A stretch of DNA of 16,808 nt from Patescibacteria group bacterium (GTDB lineage: Bacteria; Patescibacteriota; Gracilibacteria; UBA1369; LOWO2-01-FULL-3): assembly GCA_018818755.1 (NCBI GenBank), contig JAHIRL010000078.1, positions 1 through 16,808 on the forward strand. The letters are read 5' to 3'. Within the stretch, counting starts at the first letter, position 1. Each line of letters begins with the position of its first letter. This document shows positions 1 through 6,970 of the stretch, piece by piece. The position numbers were made by a program, and so were the translations under genes. A model generated the notes under the pieces. That model ran no database searches. It saw nothing but the letters and a program-made list of their open reading frames with translations, and was not told the DNA's origin.

Positions 1-5
1 GAATC

Positions 6-34
6 TTGCTTTTTTTCAGGATTTTCCATATATT
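6..34 (+). promoter_or_regulatory. Promoter of the RNHCP-tilS run
   Basis: A -35 box TTGCTT (6-11) and a -10 box TATATT (29-34) are separated by exactly 17 bp. This places the transcription start near base 41 and leaves a short A-rich leader before the ATG at 73. The spacer carries ATTTTC two bases before the -10, similar to other + strand promoters in this window. The call rests on sequence match only. Confidence 0.55.
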
Positions 35-72
35 TTCTTTACAAGAACATATTAGATCAAAAAACACGGAAA

Positions 73-435
73 ATGTCAAATTTATTCACCGTTATTAACG
101 AAGAATTCGCCTGTAGTAATTGCGGACACTTCAACAAAAAACTCCCCGGAAGTTGTCGAAATCACTGCACAAAGTGCCTCTATTCCCTACATTTAGATAA
201 AGATGCCCCAGGAGACCGCGCAAGCACCTGCCACTCCCCCATGCAACCAATCTTTGCCGAACAATCCGGCAAAAAAGGCTGGATGATCTATCACAAGTGC
301 AAAAAGTGTGCAAAGATAATCCCCAACAAGGCCGCAGATGACGATAACTTTGATATAATCATCGAGCTAACCCAAAAACCGCAAGCATATGAACAAACAG
401 GAATCAAAAAAGCTAGAAAAAAAGGTTCTAAATAA
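73..435 (+). CDS. RNHCP-domain zinc-ribbon protein
   Basis: This 120-residue protein matches the RNHCP family, named for its Arg-Asn-His-Cys-Pro signature. The signature here is RNHCTKC at residues 29-35, with Thr replacing Pro. Family hallmarks follow in order: SLHLD (38-42), PGDR (46-49) and a Cys before a CHSPM stretch (53-57). Two CxxC knuckles (C14/C17 and C76/C79) plus C28, H31, C32 and C35 suggest one or two structural zinc sites. The C-terminal tail is Lys-rich, as in a nucleic-acid binder. The biochemical role of the family is not established, and its place beside tilS hints at RNA-related work by inference only. The ATG has no Shine-Dalgarno. The gene's last 47 bases overlap the start of tilS. 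Confidence 0.85.
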   Translation: MSNLFTVINEEFACSNCGHFNKKLPGSCRNHCTKCLYSLHLDKDAPGDRASTCHSPMQPIFAEQSGKKGWMIYHKCKKCAKIIPNKAADDDNFDIIIELTQKPQAYEQTGIKKARKKGSK

Positions 436-1324
436 GCTTTCTTCTATAATCGCACCATCCCACGCTGTTGTCGTCGGAATCTCCGGCGGAAGCGATTCAG
501 TATTTCTGTTAGAACTACTCAACCGTATTCCCTGTAAAATCATCGTAGCCCACATCAATCACAATCTACGCGGAGCAGATTCCCAAAAAGATCAGGATTT
601 CTGCGAGAAACTCGCCAAAAATTATAAGAACATTTTTGAGTTGAAATCCGCTAAATTGCCCTCAAAAAATCTTGAAGAAGCCGGACGCAAATCCAGATAT
701 GAATTTTTTCGGAAACTTGCCAAAAAATACAAAGCCCAATTTATCCTCACCGCCCACCACGCCGACGACAACCTGGAAACAATCCTTTTAAACCTAACCC
801 GTGGAGCAAGCCTAAAAGGCCTCACCGGCATGGAAGAACTTAGTGATAACCTCTTTCGTCCACTTCTAAACATCAGCAAAAAAGAAATTCTCGATTATCT
901 CAAAACCCACCACCTTACCCACCGCGAAGACAAAAGCAACAAAGACCTCAAATTTACCCGCAATTTCCTCCGCCACCAGGTAATCCCCCTCCTTCAGCAA
1001 ATCAACCCAAATCTCGCGACAACATCAGCCAAAAACTCTCAAAACCTCCGTGAAATCCAGGATTTTCTTGAACAAGAAGCCAAAAAATGGATCGGCACAA
1101 AAAAATCCTACAATCTCAAAGAATTCCGCACACTTTCCCCAGCCCTCCAGAATCAAATCATCATCGAAATCTATAAAAAAGAGTGTGGCAACAGCCAAAA
1201 CATCGAACAAACCCACATCAAAGAAGTCCTAAAAATGCTCTTGGGAGAAGCAGGCAATAAGGAGAAGAAATTAGGAGGAATCACTTTTTACAAAAAATCT
1301 CCAGGGATTTTTGATATCTCTTGA
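389..1324 (+). CDS. tilS: tRNA(Ile)-lysidine synthase, short form
   Basis: TilS ligates lysine to the wobble cytidine (C34) of the CAU-anticodon isoleucine tRNA using ATP, so that the tRNA reads AUA rather than AUG. The PP-loop ATPase motif SGGSDS is at residues 32-37, and the family motif HHADDNLET is at 123-131. A later NKDLKFTRNFLR stretch matches the conserved segment of the N-terminal domain. At 311 residues the protein lacks most of the extra C-terminal domains of the E. coli enzyme (about 430 residues), resembling the compact Aquifex type. The chosen ATG overlaps the upstream RNHCP gene by 47 bases. A later in-frame start would have to lie close to the PP-loop. The tilS-ftsH order is widespread in bacteria. 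The stop is TGA, showing that TGA is not recoded. Confidence 0.95.
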   Translation: MNKQESKKLEKKVLNKLSSIIAPSHAVVVGISGGSDSVFLLELLNRIPCKIIVAHINHNLRGADSQKDQDFCEKLAKNYKNIFELKSAKLPSKNLEEAGRKSRYEFFRKLAKKYKAQFILTAHHADDNLETILLNLTRGASLKGLTGMEELSDNLFRPLLNISKKEILDYLKTHHLTHREDKSNKDLKFTRNFLRHQVIPLLQQINPNLATTSAKNSQNLREIQDFLEQEAKKWIGTKKSYNLKEFRTLSPALQNQIIIEIYKKECGNSQNIEQTHIKEVLKMLLGEAGNKEKKLGGITFYKKSPGIFDIS

Positions 1325-1349
1325 AAAAATCCCCATTTTCGTCCAGTAT
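1321..1349 (+). promoter_or_regulatory. Probable ftsH promoter
   Basis: TTGAAA (1321-1326) overlaps the tilS stop codon and is followed after 17 bp by CAGTAT (1344-1349). The last nine spacer bases, ATTTTCGTC, are identical to those directly before the -10 of the promoter at 4477-4505, which supports the call. A weaker alternative -10, TAAAAT at 1370-1375, would give an almost leaderless ftsH transcript. Confidence 0.5.
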
Positions 1350-1386
1350 GAAAGCATAAAAATATTCTCTAAAATAAAACTCCAAT

Positions 1387-3222
1387 ATGCCCGCACTACC
1401 AACTCCCAAAAGACCAAAAAATAATTTTCTATATCTGGTGATTTTCGCACTTGTAATTGCCGCCACAGTGATGATTTTTAGCCCAAACAAAGCACCAAGC
1501 ACCGAAATAAATCTAAATAAACTAATCGAAGAAGTTAAAGCCGGAACAATCGCCGAAATTACAGTTGTAGACAACAAAATAGAGATCGAAATGGCCGACG
1601 GTTCCAAACAATTTTCCAACAAAGAACAAGGAGCCTCAGTTTACGAAGTCCTGGAAAGAGCCGGAGTGGAAAACAGCACAATCGCCAAACTAAACATCAA
1701 TGTGCAAAACACCGAAAGTTCGAAATTCTGGACAGACCTGCTCATTGGCTTTGTCCCATTTCTTTTAATTATCGCTTTTTTCCTCTTCATGATGCGCTCC
1801 GCCCAATCCAGCAACAACCAAGCAATGTCTTTCGGAAAATCCCGCGCAAAACTCTATGATAAAGAAAAACAAAAAACCACCTTCGACGATGTGGCAGGAG
1901 TAGAAGAAGCTAAAGACGAACTCACAGAAGTCGTGGACTTTCTTAAAAAGCCTCAAAAATATCGCAACATGGGCGCAAAAATCCCCAAAGGCGTAATGCT
2001 TGTAGGCGCACCCGGAACAGGAAAAACCCTCCTTGCCCGTGCCGTAGCCGGGGAAGCCAATGTCCCCTTTTTCAATATCTCCGGATCCGAATTTGTAGAA
2101 ATGTTCGTCGGTGTCGGCGCATCCCGCGTTCGAGACCTTTTTAATAAAGCTAAAAGAAACGCGCCTTGTATCGTTTTTATTGATGAAATAGACGCAGTAG
2201 GTCGCCATAGAGGAGCAGGAATGGGTGGCGGCCATGATGAACGCGAACAAACCCTAAACCAAATCCTCACCGAAATGGACGGCTTCGAAACTGGCACCAA
2301 TGTCATAGTCATGGCCGCCACAAACCGTCCGGATGTTCTAGATCCCGCCCTACTTCGACCCGGCCGTTTTGATCGTAGAATCACAGTAGACATGCCCGAC
2401 CAAAAAGCCCGTGAACAAATTTTAAAAGTTCACTCTAGGAACAAACCAATGCAAAAAAATATTGATTTTGCGGCAATTGGAAAATCAATTCCGGGCTTTA
2501 CCGGAGCCGATATCGAGAATCTCCTAAACGAAGCCGCAATCCTCGCCGCTAAACTTGAAAAAAAGAAAATCAGCCTTAGCGAAATTGACCAATCAATCGA
2601 AAAAGTCGCTCTCGGACCAGCAAGAAAATCACTCATACTCAGCAAAAAAGAAAAGAAAATAATTGCTTATCACGAACTTGGACACGCTATTGTTGGACAT
2701 CTGCTCCCCAATGCCGATCCCGTTCGCAAAATCTCACTTATATCCCGCGGCCACGCCCTTGGCGTAACCTGGACAATGCCCGATTCAGACATGAAACTTC
2801 ATTCCAAAAGCAAATTTGAAGATGAATTGGCAAGCCTACTTGGCGGCTACAGCGCCGAAGAAATTTTCTTCAAGGAGATAACTACCGGAGCCGGAAACGA
2901 CCTCCAAAGAGCCGCTCAAATAGCTCGAAACATGGTTACAAAATATGGCATGAGCGAACTTGGACCGGTCATTTTTGGGGACAGCAATGATGAAATTTTC
3001 CTTGGCAAAGACTTTGGTCACACAAAAAATTATTCTGAAGCCTATGCAGCAAAAATCGACGACTTGGTTCGCAAATTTATCGACAAAGCCCACAAAAAAG
3101 CCAAAGAAGTCATCGAAAAACACCAAAAACTAATAGACACTATTGCTCAAGACCTCATGAAAAAAGAAAACCTTTCAGGCAAAGAATTTGCCGCATATTT
3201 TAAATCACAAAAAAATGACTGA
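1387..3222 (+). CDS. ftsH: ATP-dependent zinc metalloprotease FtsH
   Basis: FtsH is a membrane-anchored hexameric AAA+ protease that degrades damaged membrane proteins and some short-lived cytosolic regulators. The 611 residues show TM1 at about 14-32, a small extracytoplasmic domain, and TM2 at about 115-136. The AAA module has Walker A GAPGTGKT (207-214), Walker B IVFIDEID (262-269) and the second region of homology, ATNRPDVLDP to GRFDR (311-330). The peptidase zinc motif is HELGH (429-433), with Asp505 in GAGNDLQRA as the likely third ligand. The usual FtsH motif is HEAGH, so the Ala-to-Leu change is a mild oddity that keeps both His and the Glu. The stop overlaps the start of the Hsp20 gene by 8 bases, which suggests translational coupling of two proteostasis genes. 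Confidence 0.98.
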   Translation: MPALPTPKRPKNNFLYLVIFALVIAATVMIFSPNKAPSTEINLNKLIEEVKAGTIAEITVVDNKIEIEMADGSKQFSNKEQGASVYEVLERAGVENSTIAKLNINVQNTESSKFWTDLLIGFVPFLLIIAFFLFMMRSAQSSNNQAMSFGKSRAKLYDKEKQKTTFDDVAGVEEAKDELTEVVDFLKKPQKYRNMGAKIPKGVMLVGAPGTGKTLLARAVAGEANVPFFNISGSEFVEMFVGVGASRVRDLFNKAKRNAPCIVFIDEIDAVGRHRGAGMGGGHDEREQTLNQILTEMDGFETGTNVIVMAATNRPDVLDPALLRPGRFDRRITVDMPDQKAREQILKVHSRNKPMQKNIDFAAIGKSIPGFTGADIENLLNEAAILAAKLEKKKISLSEIDQSIEKVALGPARKSLILSKKEKKIIAYHELGHAIVGHLLPNADPVRKISLISRGHALGVTWTMPDSDMKLHSKSKFEDELASLLGGYSAEEIFFKEITTGAGNDLQRAAQIARNMVTKYGMSELGPVIFGDSNDEIFLGKDFGHTKNYSEAYAAKIDDLVRKFIDKAHKKAKEVIEKHQKLIDTIAQDLMKKENLSGKEFAAYFKSQKND

Positions 3223-3631
3223 AGAAGAACCAAAAATTAAGATTCACGCTTTCTCGGACGAAGCTCCACAAGAACCAGTAACGGAAGAGGAAGAAGGCCA
3301 GCTTGCCCTAGACATCCTGAATCTCGAAGACAAGATCATCATCCTGGCACCAATCGCCGGAGTGAAAGAGGAGCACATTTCTCTCTCCATCACCGACGAT
3401 GTCCTTACTATACGAGGAAAAAGGAAAGCAAAATACAATCTGCCCGAGGAAGATTTCTATACAAAAGAATGTTTTTGGGGCAATTTCTCAAGATCCATAG
3501 TTCTACCTCTAAACGCGGACAGTAGCAAAATTGAAGCCAACTTCGAGGACAATGTTCTAGAAATAATCATCGGCAAAAAAGAAGAAGGAGAGAAAACTAA
3601 AGTTATTAAGATCAAAAAGAATGAAGATTAA
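3215..3631 (+). CDS. hsp20: Hsp20/alpha-crystallin small heat-shock protein
   Basis: This is an ATP-independent holdase chaperone of 138 residues. An acidic N-terminal arm of about 30 residues precedes the alpha-crystallin domain. Family marks are the PIAGVKEEHISLSI strand pair, ECFWGNFSRSIVLP (the usual E-x-x-x-G-x-F-x-R-x-x-x-LP) and NVLEIIIGKK (the usual GVL strand, with Asn replacing Gly). The C-terminal tail is Lys- and Glu-rich and ends KVIKIKKNED, where IKI may act as the IxI oligomerisation motif. I chose the ATG at 3215, which overlaps the ftsH stop as ATGACTGA. An in-frame start at 3188 would add nine residues inside ftsH and is less likely. The gene overlaps galU by 11 bases. Confidence 0.93.
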   Translation: MTEEEPKIKIHAFSDEAPQEPVTEEEEGQLALDILNLEDKIIILAPIAGVKEEHISLSITDDVLTIRGKRKAKYNLPEEDFYTKECFWGNFSRSIVLPLNADSSKIEANFEDNVLEIIIGKKEEGEKTKVIKIKKNED

Positions 3632-4490
3632 AAAAGCCATTATTCCCGTTGCCGGTCTTGGAACCAGATTTTTCCCCGCAACCAAAGCAATTGCCAAAGA
3701 AATGCTCCCAATAGTGGACATCCCCTGCGTTCAATTTTTGGTTGAAGAAGCAGTCCAAAGCGGCATAGAGGAAATTATTTTCATCGTCAGTGAGGATAAA
3801 CCTCAAATAGAAAAACACTTCACCGAGCAAACCCGCCTCAATGAACTACTCAAAAAATCCGGCAAAACCCGCGAACTTGCGCACCTCCAAGACATTGAAA
3901 ACCGCGCCCACTTCCACTTTGTAATCCAAGATAAACCCCTGGGAGACGGCCACGCCATTCTTTGCGCCACCGATATTATTAAAGACGACGATTTTGCCGT
4001 CCTTTTCGGTGACGATATCTACGACAGCAATCCCCCGGCCCTAAAGCAATTGATCAAAATATATGAAAAACACAATAGTCCCGTGATAAGTCTACAAAAA
4101 GTAAGCAAGTCCGAAACGCACAAATACGGGATCATCGATCCCAAAAAATCCCAAGATCGCCTTCACGAAATTAGCAAGTTAGTAGAAAAACCATCACCCG
4201 CAGAAGCACCATCAAACTTAGCGATCACCGGCAAATATATAATCACAAATAATCTCTATAAATCTCTCCAACAAGCCAATTCCCACACAAAAGACGGAGA
4301 ACTGAGAATCATCGACGGCATGAAAAAATTCGTCAAATCATCCCCTATCTATGGCTACGAAATCGAAGGAGACCATTTCGACACCGGCGATAAACTCGGA
4401 TACCTAAAGGCCATCATCCACTTCGGCCTCAAAAACAAAACTATGGGCGGAGAGTTGAAAAAGCATCTTAAGGATCTTGATTTAAAATAG
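3621..4490 (+). CDS. galU: UTP-glucose-1-phosphate uridylyltransferase
   Basis: GalU makes UDP-glucose from UTP and glucose-1-phosphate, supplying sugar donors for surface glycans. The 289-residue length is typical of bacterial GalU. The nucleotide-binding signature AGLGTRFFPATKAIAKEMLP occupies residues 11-30. QDKPLGDGHAI (103-113) and LFGDD (128-132) mark the nucleotidyltransferase core, with the acidic pair as the probable metal site. ExDHFDTGDKLGY near the C-terminus is characteristic of GalU. The ATG lies inside the 3' end of the Hsp20 gene, so it is probably co-transcribed from ftsH. The sugar transferase at 7372 is a plausible downstream user of the pathway (inference). The 3' end of galU contains the -35 box of the next promoter. 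Confidence 0.96.
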   Translation: MKIKKAIIPVAGLGTRFFPATKAIAKEMLPIVDIPCVQFLVEEAVQSGIEEIIFIVSEDKPQIEKHFTEQTRLNELLKKSGKTRELAHLQDIENRAHFHFVIQDKPLGDGHAILCATDIIKDDDFAVLFGDDIYDSNPPALKQLIKIYEKHNSPVISLQKVSKSETHKYGIIDPKKSQDRLHEISKLVEKPSPAEAPSNLAITGKYIITNNLYKSLQQANSHTKDGELRIIDGMKKFVKSSPIYGYEIEGDHFDTGDKLGYLKAIIHFGLKNKTMGGELKKHLKDLDLK

Positions 4491-4505
4491 ATTTTCGTCT
4501 ATAAT
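4477..4505 (+). promoter_or_regulatory. Promoter of the TPR-ftcD operon
   Basis: TTGATT (4477-4482) and a perfect TATAAT (4500-4505) are separated by 17 bp, with the -35 inside galU. The predicted start is near 4512. The leader would open with a small hairpin, CGCT-TTTT-AGCG (4515-4526), then run as an A-rich, probably unstructured stretch to the ATG at 4559 with no Shine-Dalgarno. The spacer ends in ATTTTCGTC, shared with the ftsH promoter. Confidence 0.72.
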
Positions 4506-4558
4506 GCCCTGATACGCTTTTTAGCGCACAAAAAAATCAAAAAATAAAAACAAAAACC

Positions 4559-5158
4559 ATGCCAAGCATCAAAAACAATCCTCTAATTGAAGAGGCCGAC
4601 AAAAAAAAGAACGAAGGAAAACACGCAGAAGCTATTCGCCTATGTGAAAGAATCCTTTCAAAAGACCTCGATTGTACTGAGGCCTACGAGGAAATTGGAG
4701 ACAACTTCCTCAGTCTTCGCAAATACGACAAGGCTCAAAAGGCTCTAAAACAAGCCTTGGCCCTCAACCCAAACAGTGCCAACGCAAACTATTTGCTTGG
4801 TTTTGTTTATTCCTGCACCGGAGAATTTGGAAAATCTGTTGGACTACTGGAAACAGCAGACAGTCACTACCCAAATCATCCGGAAATTTTGAGATGTCTT
4901 GGTTGGAGCATGTATCACAATAACGAAAGACAAAGAGGAATCATCATTTTGGAAAGATCTTTACATCTTGCTCCAAACGACCCACTAATTCTAAACGACC
5001 TTGGAGTTCTCTACCTAAACGAGAAAAATTTCGACAAAGCCGCATTCTTATTCAAAAAAGTTCTTCAATTGGATCCTTCCAATCAAAAAGCTCAAGAATG
5101 TTTAAATGCTGTGAAATTTTTCCAAAGAGAATTCGACAAACTCAAAAAACAGAAGTAA
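4559..5158 (+). CDS. Tetratricopeptide-repeat protein
   Basis: This 199-residue protein is made almost wholly of about five tandem TPR units of 34 residues. The clearest are AYEEIGDNFLSLRKYDKAQKALKQALALNP, ANANYLLGFVYSCTGEF and ILNDLGVLYLNEKNFDKAAFLFKKVLQLDP; each has the helix-turn-helix pattern with Gly/Ala at the packing positions and Pro at the end. There is no signal peptide or membrane segment, so it should be a cytosolic scaffold for protein-protein contacts. No partner is indicated by sequence. It begins a + strand transcript, with the next gene 9 bases downstream. Confidence 0.9.
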   Translation: MPSIKNNPLIEEADKKKNEGKHAEAIRLCERILSKDLDCTEAYEEIGDNFLSLRKYDKAQKALKQALALNPNSANANYLLGFVYSCTGEFGKSVGLLETADSHYPNHPEILRCLGWSMYHNNERQRGIIILERSLHLAPNDPLILNDLGVLYLNEKNFDKAAFLFKKVLQLDPSNQKAQECLNAVKFFQREFDKLKKQK

Positions 5159-5167
5159 AATGGGGGC

Positions 5168-5578
5168 ATGAACAAAAAGCGCCTCCTCATTCTAGTCTTC
5201 TTTATCGTTATAATCATTCTCGCCCTCCTTTGGTTTTTTCAAAGTTGTGAACCCCGGGTGAAAGAAGAAGAAACAGCAATTCCCCGAACAGAAGAGGAAG
5301 ATGATATTTATCGAACCTACTATAATGCCTTCATCAATGCCAATGCTGATTTTACCTGCCAGCTAATAAAACTCCCCGAACTTAAAGAAAGCAGCGACCC
5401 AGAAGATGTAAAAGCAGAAGTCCGCAAAACCTACGAAAAATACGGATTGCCCGTACACAACAACGCAATCATGGTTTCATTACTCAAAAGATTTGAAAAC
5501 GATCAAGAAATTACCGCCACCATCAAAAATAACTCAGCACCCTGCAAAGAAGGTGGCGAACCTATCATCCTGGAATAA
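5168..5578 (+). CDS. Small membrane-anchored extracytoplasmic protein, unknown
   Basis: I do not recognise this 136-residue protein. It starts with a Lys/Arg-rich tip and one strongly hydrophobic segment (about residues 5-24), followed by FFQSCEP. The Cys is not in a convincing lipobox, because Phe-Gln-Ser precedes it, so an uncleaved membrane anchor is more likely than a lipoprotein. The rest is a charged, mainly helical soluble domain with two further Cys, in FTCQL and APCKEG, which could form a disulfide outside the cell. The stop overlaps the next start as TAATG, so it is translationally coupled to the formimidoyltransferase gene, although no functional link is evident. Confidence 0.75.
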   Translation: MNKKRLLILVFFIVIIILALLWFFQSCEPRVKEEETAIPRTEEEDDIYRTYYNAFINANADFTCQLIKLPELKESSDPEDVKAEVRKTYEKYGLPVHNNAIMVSLLKRFENDQEITATIKNNSAPCKEGGEPIILE

Positions 5579-6423
5579 TGGAACAAATTTTAGAATGCGT
5601 CCCAAACTTTAGCGAAGGAAAAGACCCAAAAGTTTTAAAAGCTATTTTGCAGAGCCTAAAAGGAGTTGAAGTTTTAGACCATTGCGCCGACCTCGACCAC
5701 AATCGCTCGGTTTTTACATTCATCGGCGAACCCGACAAAGTAATCGAAGCCGCCTTCCAGGCTTGTCGCACAGCCGCAAAACTAATAGACCTAACCAAAC
5801 ACAAAGGAGTCCACCCCCGCGTCGGAGCCACAGATGTAATTCCCCTAATTCCAATCAAAGGAATCACCGAAAAAGAAGCTGTTGCCCTCAGTATCTCTCT
5901 CGCCAAACGCATCGGCGAAGAACTCAACATCCCAACCTATCTCTACGAAAAATCCGCCACTATCCCCTCTCACAAAAACCTCGCAAACCTAAGAGCTAAA
6001 GGATTTAAAGATAGCCCGGATTTTGGCCCCGCCACAGCTGGCCCAGCCGGATTCACAGTAGTCGGAGTGCGTGATTTCCTCATTGCCTTCAACATCAACC
6101 TCAAAACTTCAGACCTAAAAATCGCCAAAACAATCGCCACCCAAATCCGCGAAAAAGACGGCGGCCTGCCTTGCGTAAAAGCCCTCGGCCTAAAACTAGC
6201 ATCGAAAGGCATCACCCAGATCTCCATGAACCTGACCAATTACCGCATCACCCCGCCAATCAAAGTCTTTCGCCTTGTCCGCTCCCTCGCCCACGCTCAC
6301 GGAACCAAAATCCTCGAAAGCGAACTAATCGGCCTAATCCCCCCAGAAGCCCTAAAAAACACCAGCCCAAAAGAACTGATGATCAAAGATTTTAACGAAA
6401 AATCAATCCTCAGCACCCAATAA
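5578..6423 (+). CDS. ftcD: Glutamate formimidoyltransferase (FTCD N-terminal type)
   Basis: The family moves a formimino group between glutamate and tetrahydrofolate; some bacterial members also replace 5-formyl-THF cyclo-ligase. The 281 residues cover the N-terminal and C-terminal subdomains of the transferase, without the cyclodeaminase domain of the animal enzyme. Marks are CVPNFSEG (7-14), DHNRSVFTFIG (40-50), and HKGVHPRVGATD (75-86), in which His79 corresponds to the catalytic His of the pig enzyme. PATAGPAGFTVVGVRDFLIAFN is the second conserved block. No histidine-degradation genes are visible, so a role in folate one-carbon supply or 5-formyl-THF repair is more plausible than histidine breakdown (inference). 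The end overlaps the convergent Tat-signal gene by 21 bases. Confidence 0.93.
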   Translation: MEQILECVPNFSEGKDPKVLKAILQSLKGVEVLDHCADLDHNRSVFTFIGEPDKVIEAAFQACRTAAKLIDLTKHKGVHPRVGATDVIPLIPIKGITEKEAVALSISLAKRIGEELNIPTYLYEKSATIPSHKNLANLRAKGFKDSPDFGPATAGPAGFTVVGVRDFLIAFNINLKTSDLKIAKTIATQIREKDGGLPCVKALGLKLASKGITQISMNLTNYRITPPIKVFRLVRSLAHAHGTKILESELIGLIPPEALKNTSPKELMIKDFNEKSILSTQ

Positions 6424-6867
6424 ACTCTCTTCCTCAAGCTGCAAAACAAAAGCCTTCACTCGTTCAATTCTCCTCAGATACCCCGAACGCTTTTGATCAA
6501 ATGTTTTAATAATATCAGCTTTGAGATTTGGATTCGCAAACACAGCCTCTCTTTGCGTCCTGTCCAAATTGGAAATTTGAACCTCAAGTTTAAATTTTTC
6601 CTCAAGCAATTCCATTACATTCATCCCCCTAAGATCAGAATCAGCATCAACCAACTCCGATTTCACATGCCTAAAATCATTCTCACATCCGGAAGCAGGA
6701 CAAGGATTCATAGACATAGCAGGTTCTTCTTTTTTAGGTACCCCGACACAAGCCGCAACGCTAACGCCCACAGCAGCCGAAACCGCCAATAATCCTGACA
6801 ATGTTAAAAACTCACGCCTACTTATTTCTTGAGCGACCCCCTCACTCTCCCATTTATCAATTGCCAT
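6403..6867 (-). CDS. Tat-signal lipoprotein, unknown function
   Basis: This 154-residue protein has a twin-arginine motif SRREFL (16-21) followed by a hydrophobic, Ala/Val-rich segment and a lipobox VAAC with Cys40. It should therefore be exported folded by the Tat system and lipidated. After the anchor comes a short Cys pair (C56 and C61, in NPCPASGC) and then a charged helical region of about 80 residues that looks like a coiled coil. I do not recognise the mature domain. Tat substrates often carry cofactors, and the Cys pair could bind a metal, but nothing proves it. No tat genes are in the window. The stop is TGA, the start has no Shine-Dalgarno, and the gene has its own promoter divergent from rnpB. 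Confidence 0.82.
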   Translation of the reverse strand: MAIDKWESEGVAQEISRREFLTLSGLLAVSAAVGVSVAACVGVPKKEEPAMSMNPCPASGCENDFRHVKSELVDADSDLRGMNVMELLEEKFKLEVQISNLDRTQREAVFANPNLKADIIKTFDQKRSGYLRRIERVKAFVLQLEEESLLGAED

Positions 6868-6891
6868 AGTATATTTTAAATATAGGGAGCA

Positions 6892-6920
6892 ATTAAAACA
6901 TTTCCCCTTGCAAGTGTCAA
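6892..6920 (-). promoter_or_regulatory. Promoter of the Tat-lipoprotein gene
   Basis: On the - strand a perfect TTGACA (bases 6920 to 6915) is followed after 17 bp by TTTAAT (6897 to 6892). The start would be near 6885, giving a leader of under 20 bases that is A/T-rich. The -35 overlaps one arm of an inverted repeat (6909-6934), whose other arm overlaps the rnpB -35. Confidence 0.6.
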
Positions 6921-6934
6921 TGTTTCCACTTGCA
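6909..6934. repeat. Inverted repeat between divergent promoters
   Basis: TGCAAGTG (6909-6916) and CACTTGCA (6927-6934) are perfect 8-bp inverted arms separated by 10 bp. The left arm overlaps the -35 of the - strand lipoprotein promoter by two bases, and the right arm covers most of the rnpB -35 (TTGCAT, 6930-6935). Arm centres are about 18 bp apart. It is placed like an operator for a dimeric regulator, but no regulator is known. Confidence 0.45.
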
Positions 6935-6958
6935 TTTTGCCCCCTTTTCCCTCATAAT
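6930..6958 (+). promoter_or_regulatory. rnpB promoter
   Basis: TTGCAT (6930-6935) and CATAAT (6953-6958) are separated by 17 bp, placing the start at about 6965-6971, just at the first base of helix P1. The spacer has TTTTC three bases before the -10, as in the promoters at 1321 and 4477. Confidence 0.65.
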
Positions 6959-6970
6959 CTCCCCTGCTCT

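Noticed and set aside
445..450. TATAAT inside the start of tilS
   Set aside because: No acceptable -35 at 16-18 bp upstream (AAGGTT region), and it lies inside coding sequence.
5682..6395. Basic, Pro/Arg-rich frames inside the formimidoyltransferase gene
   Set aside because: Out-of-frame shadows of a well-supported gene; the low-complexity composition comes from C/A-rich codons read in another frame.
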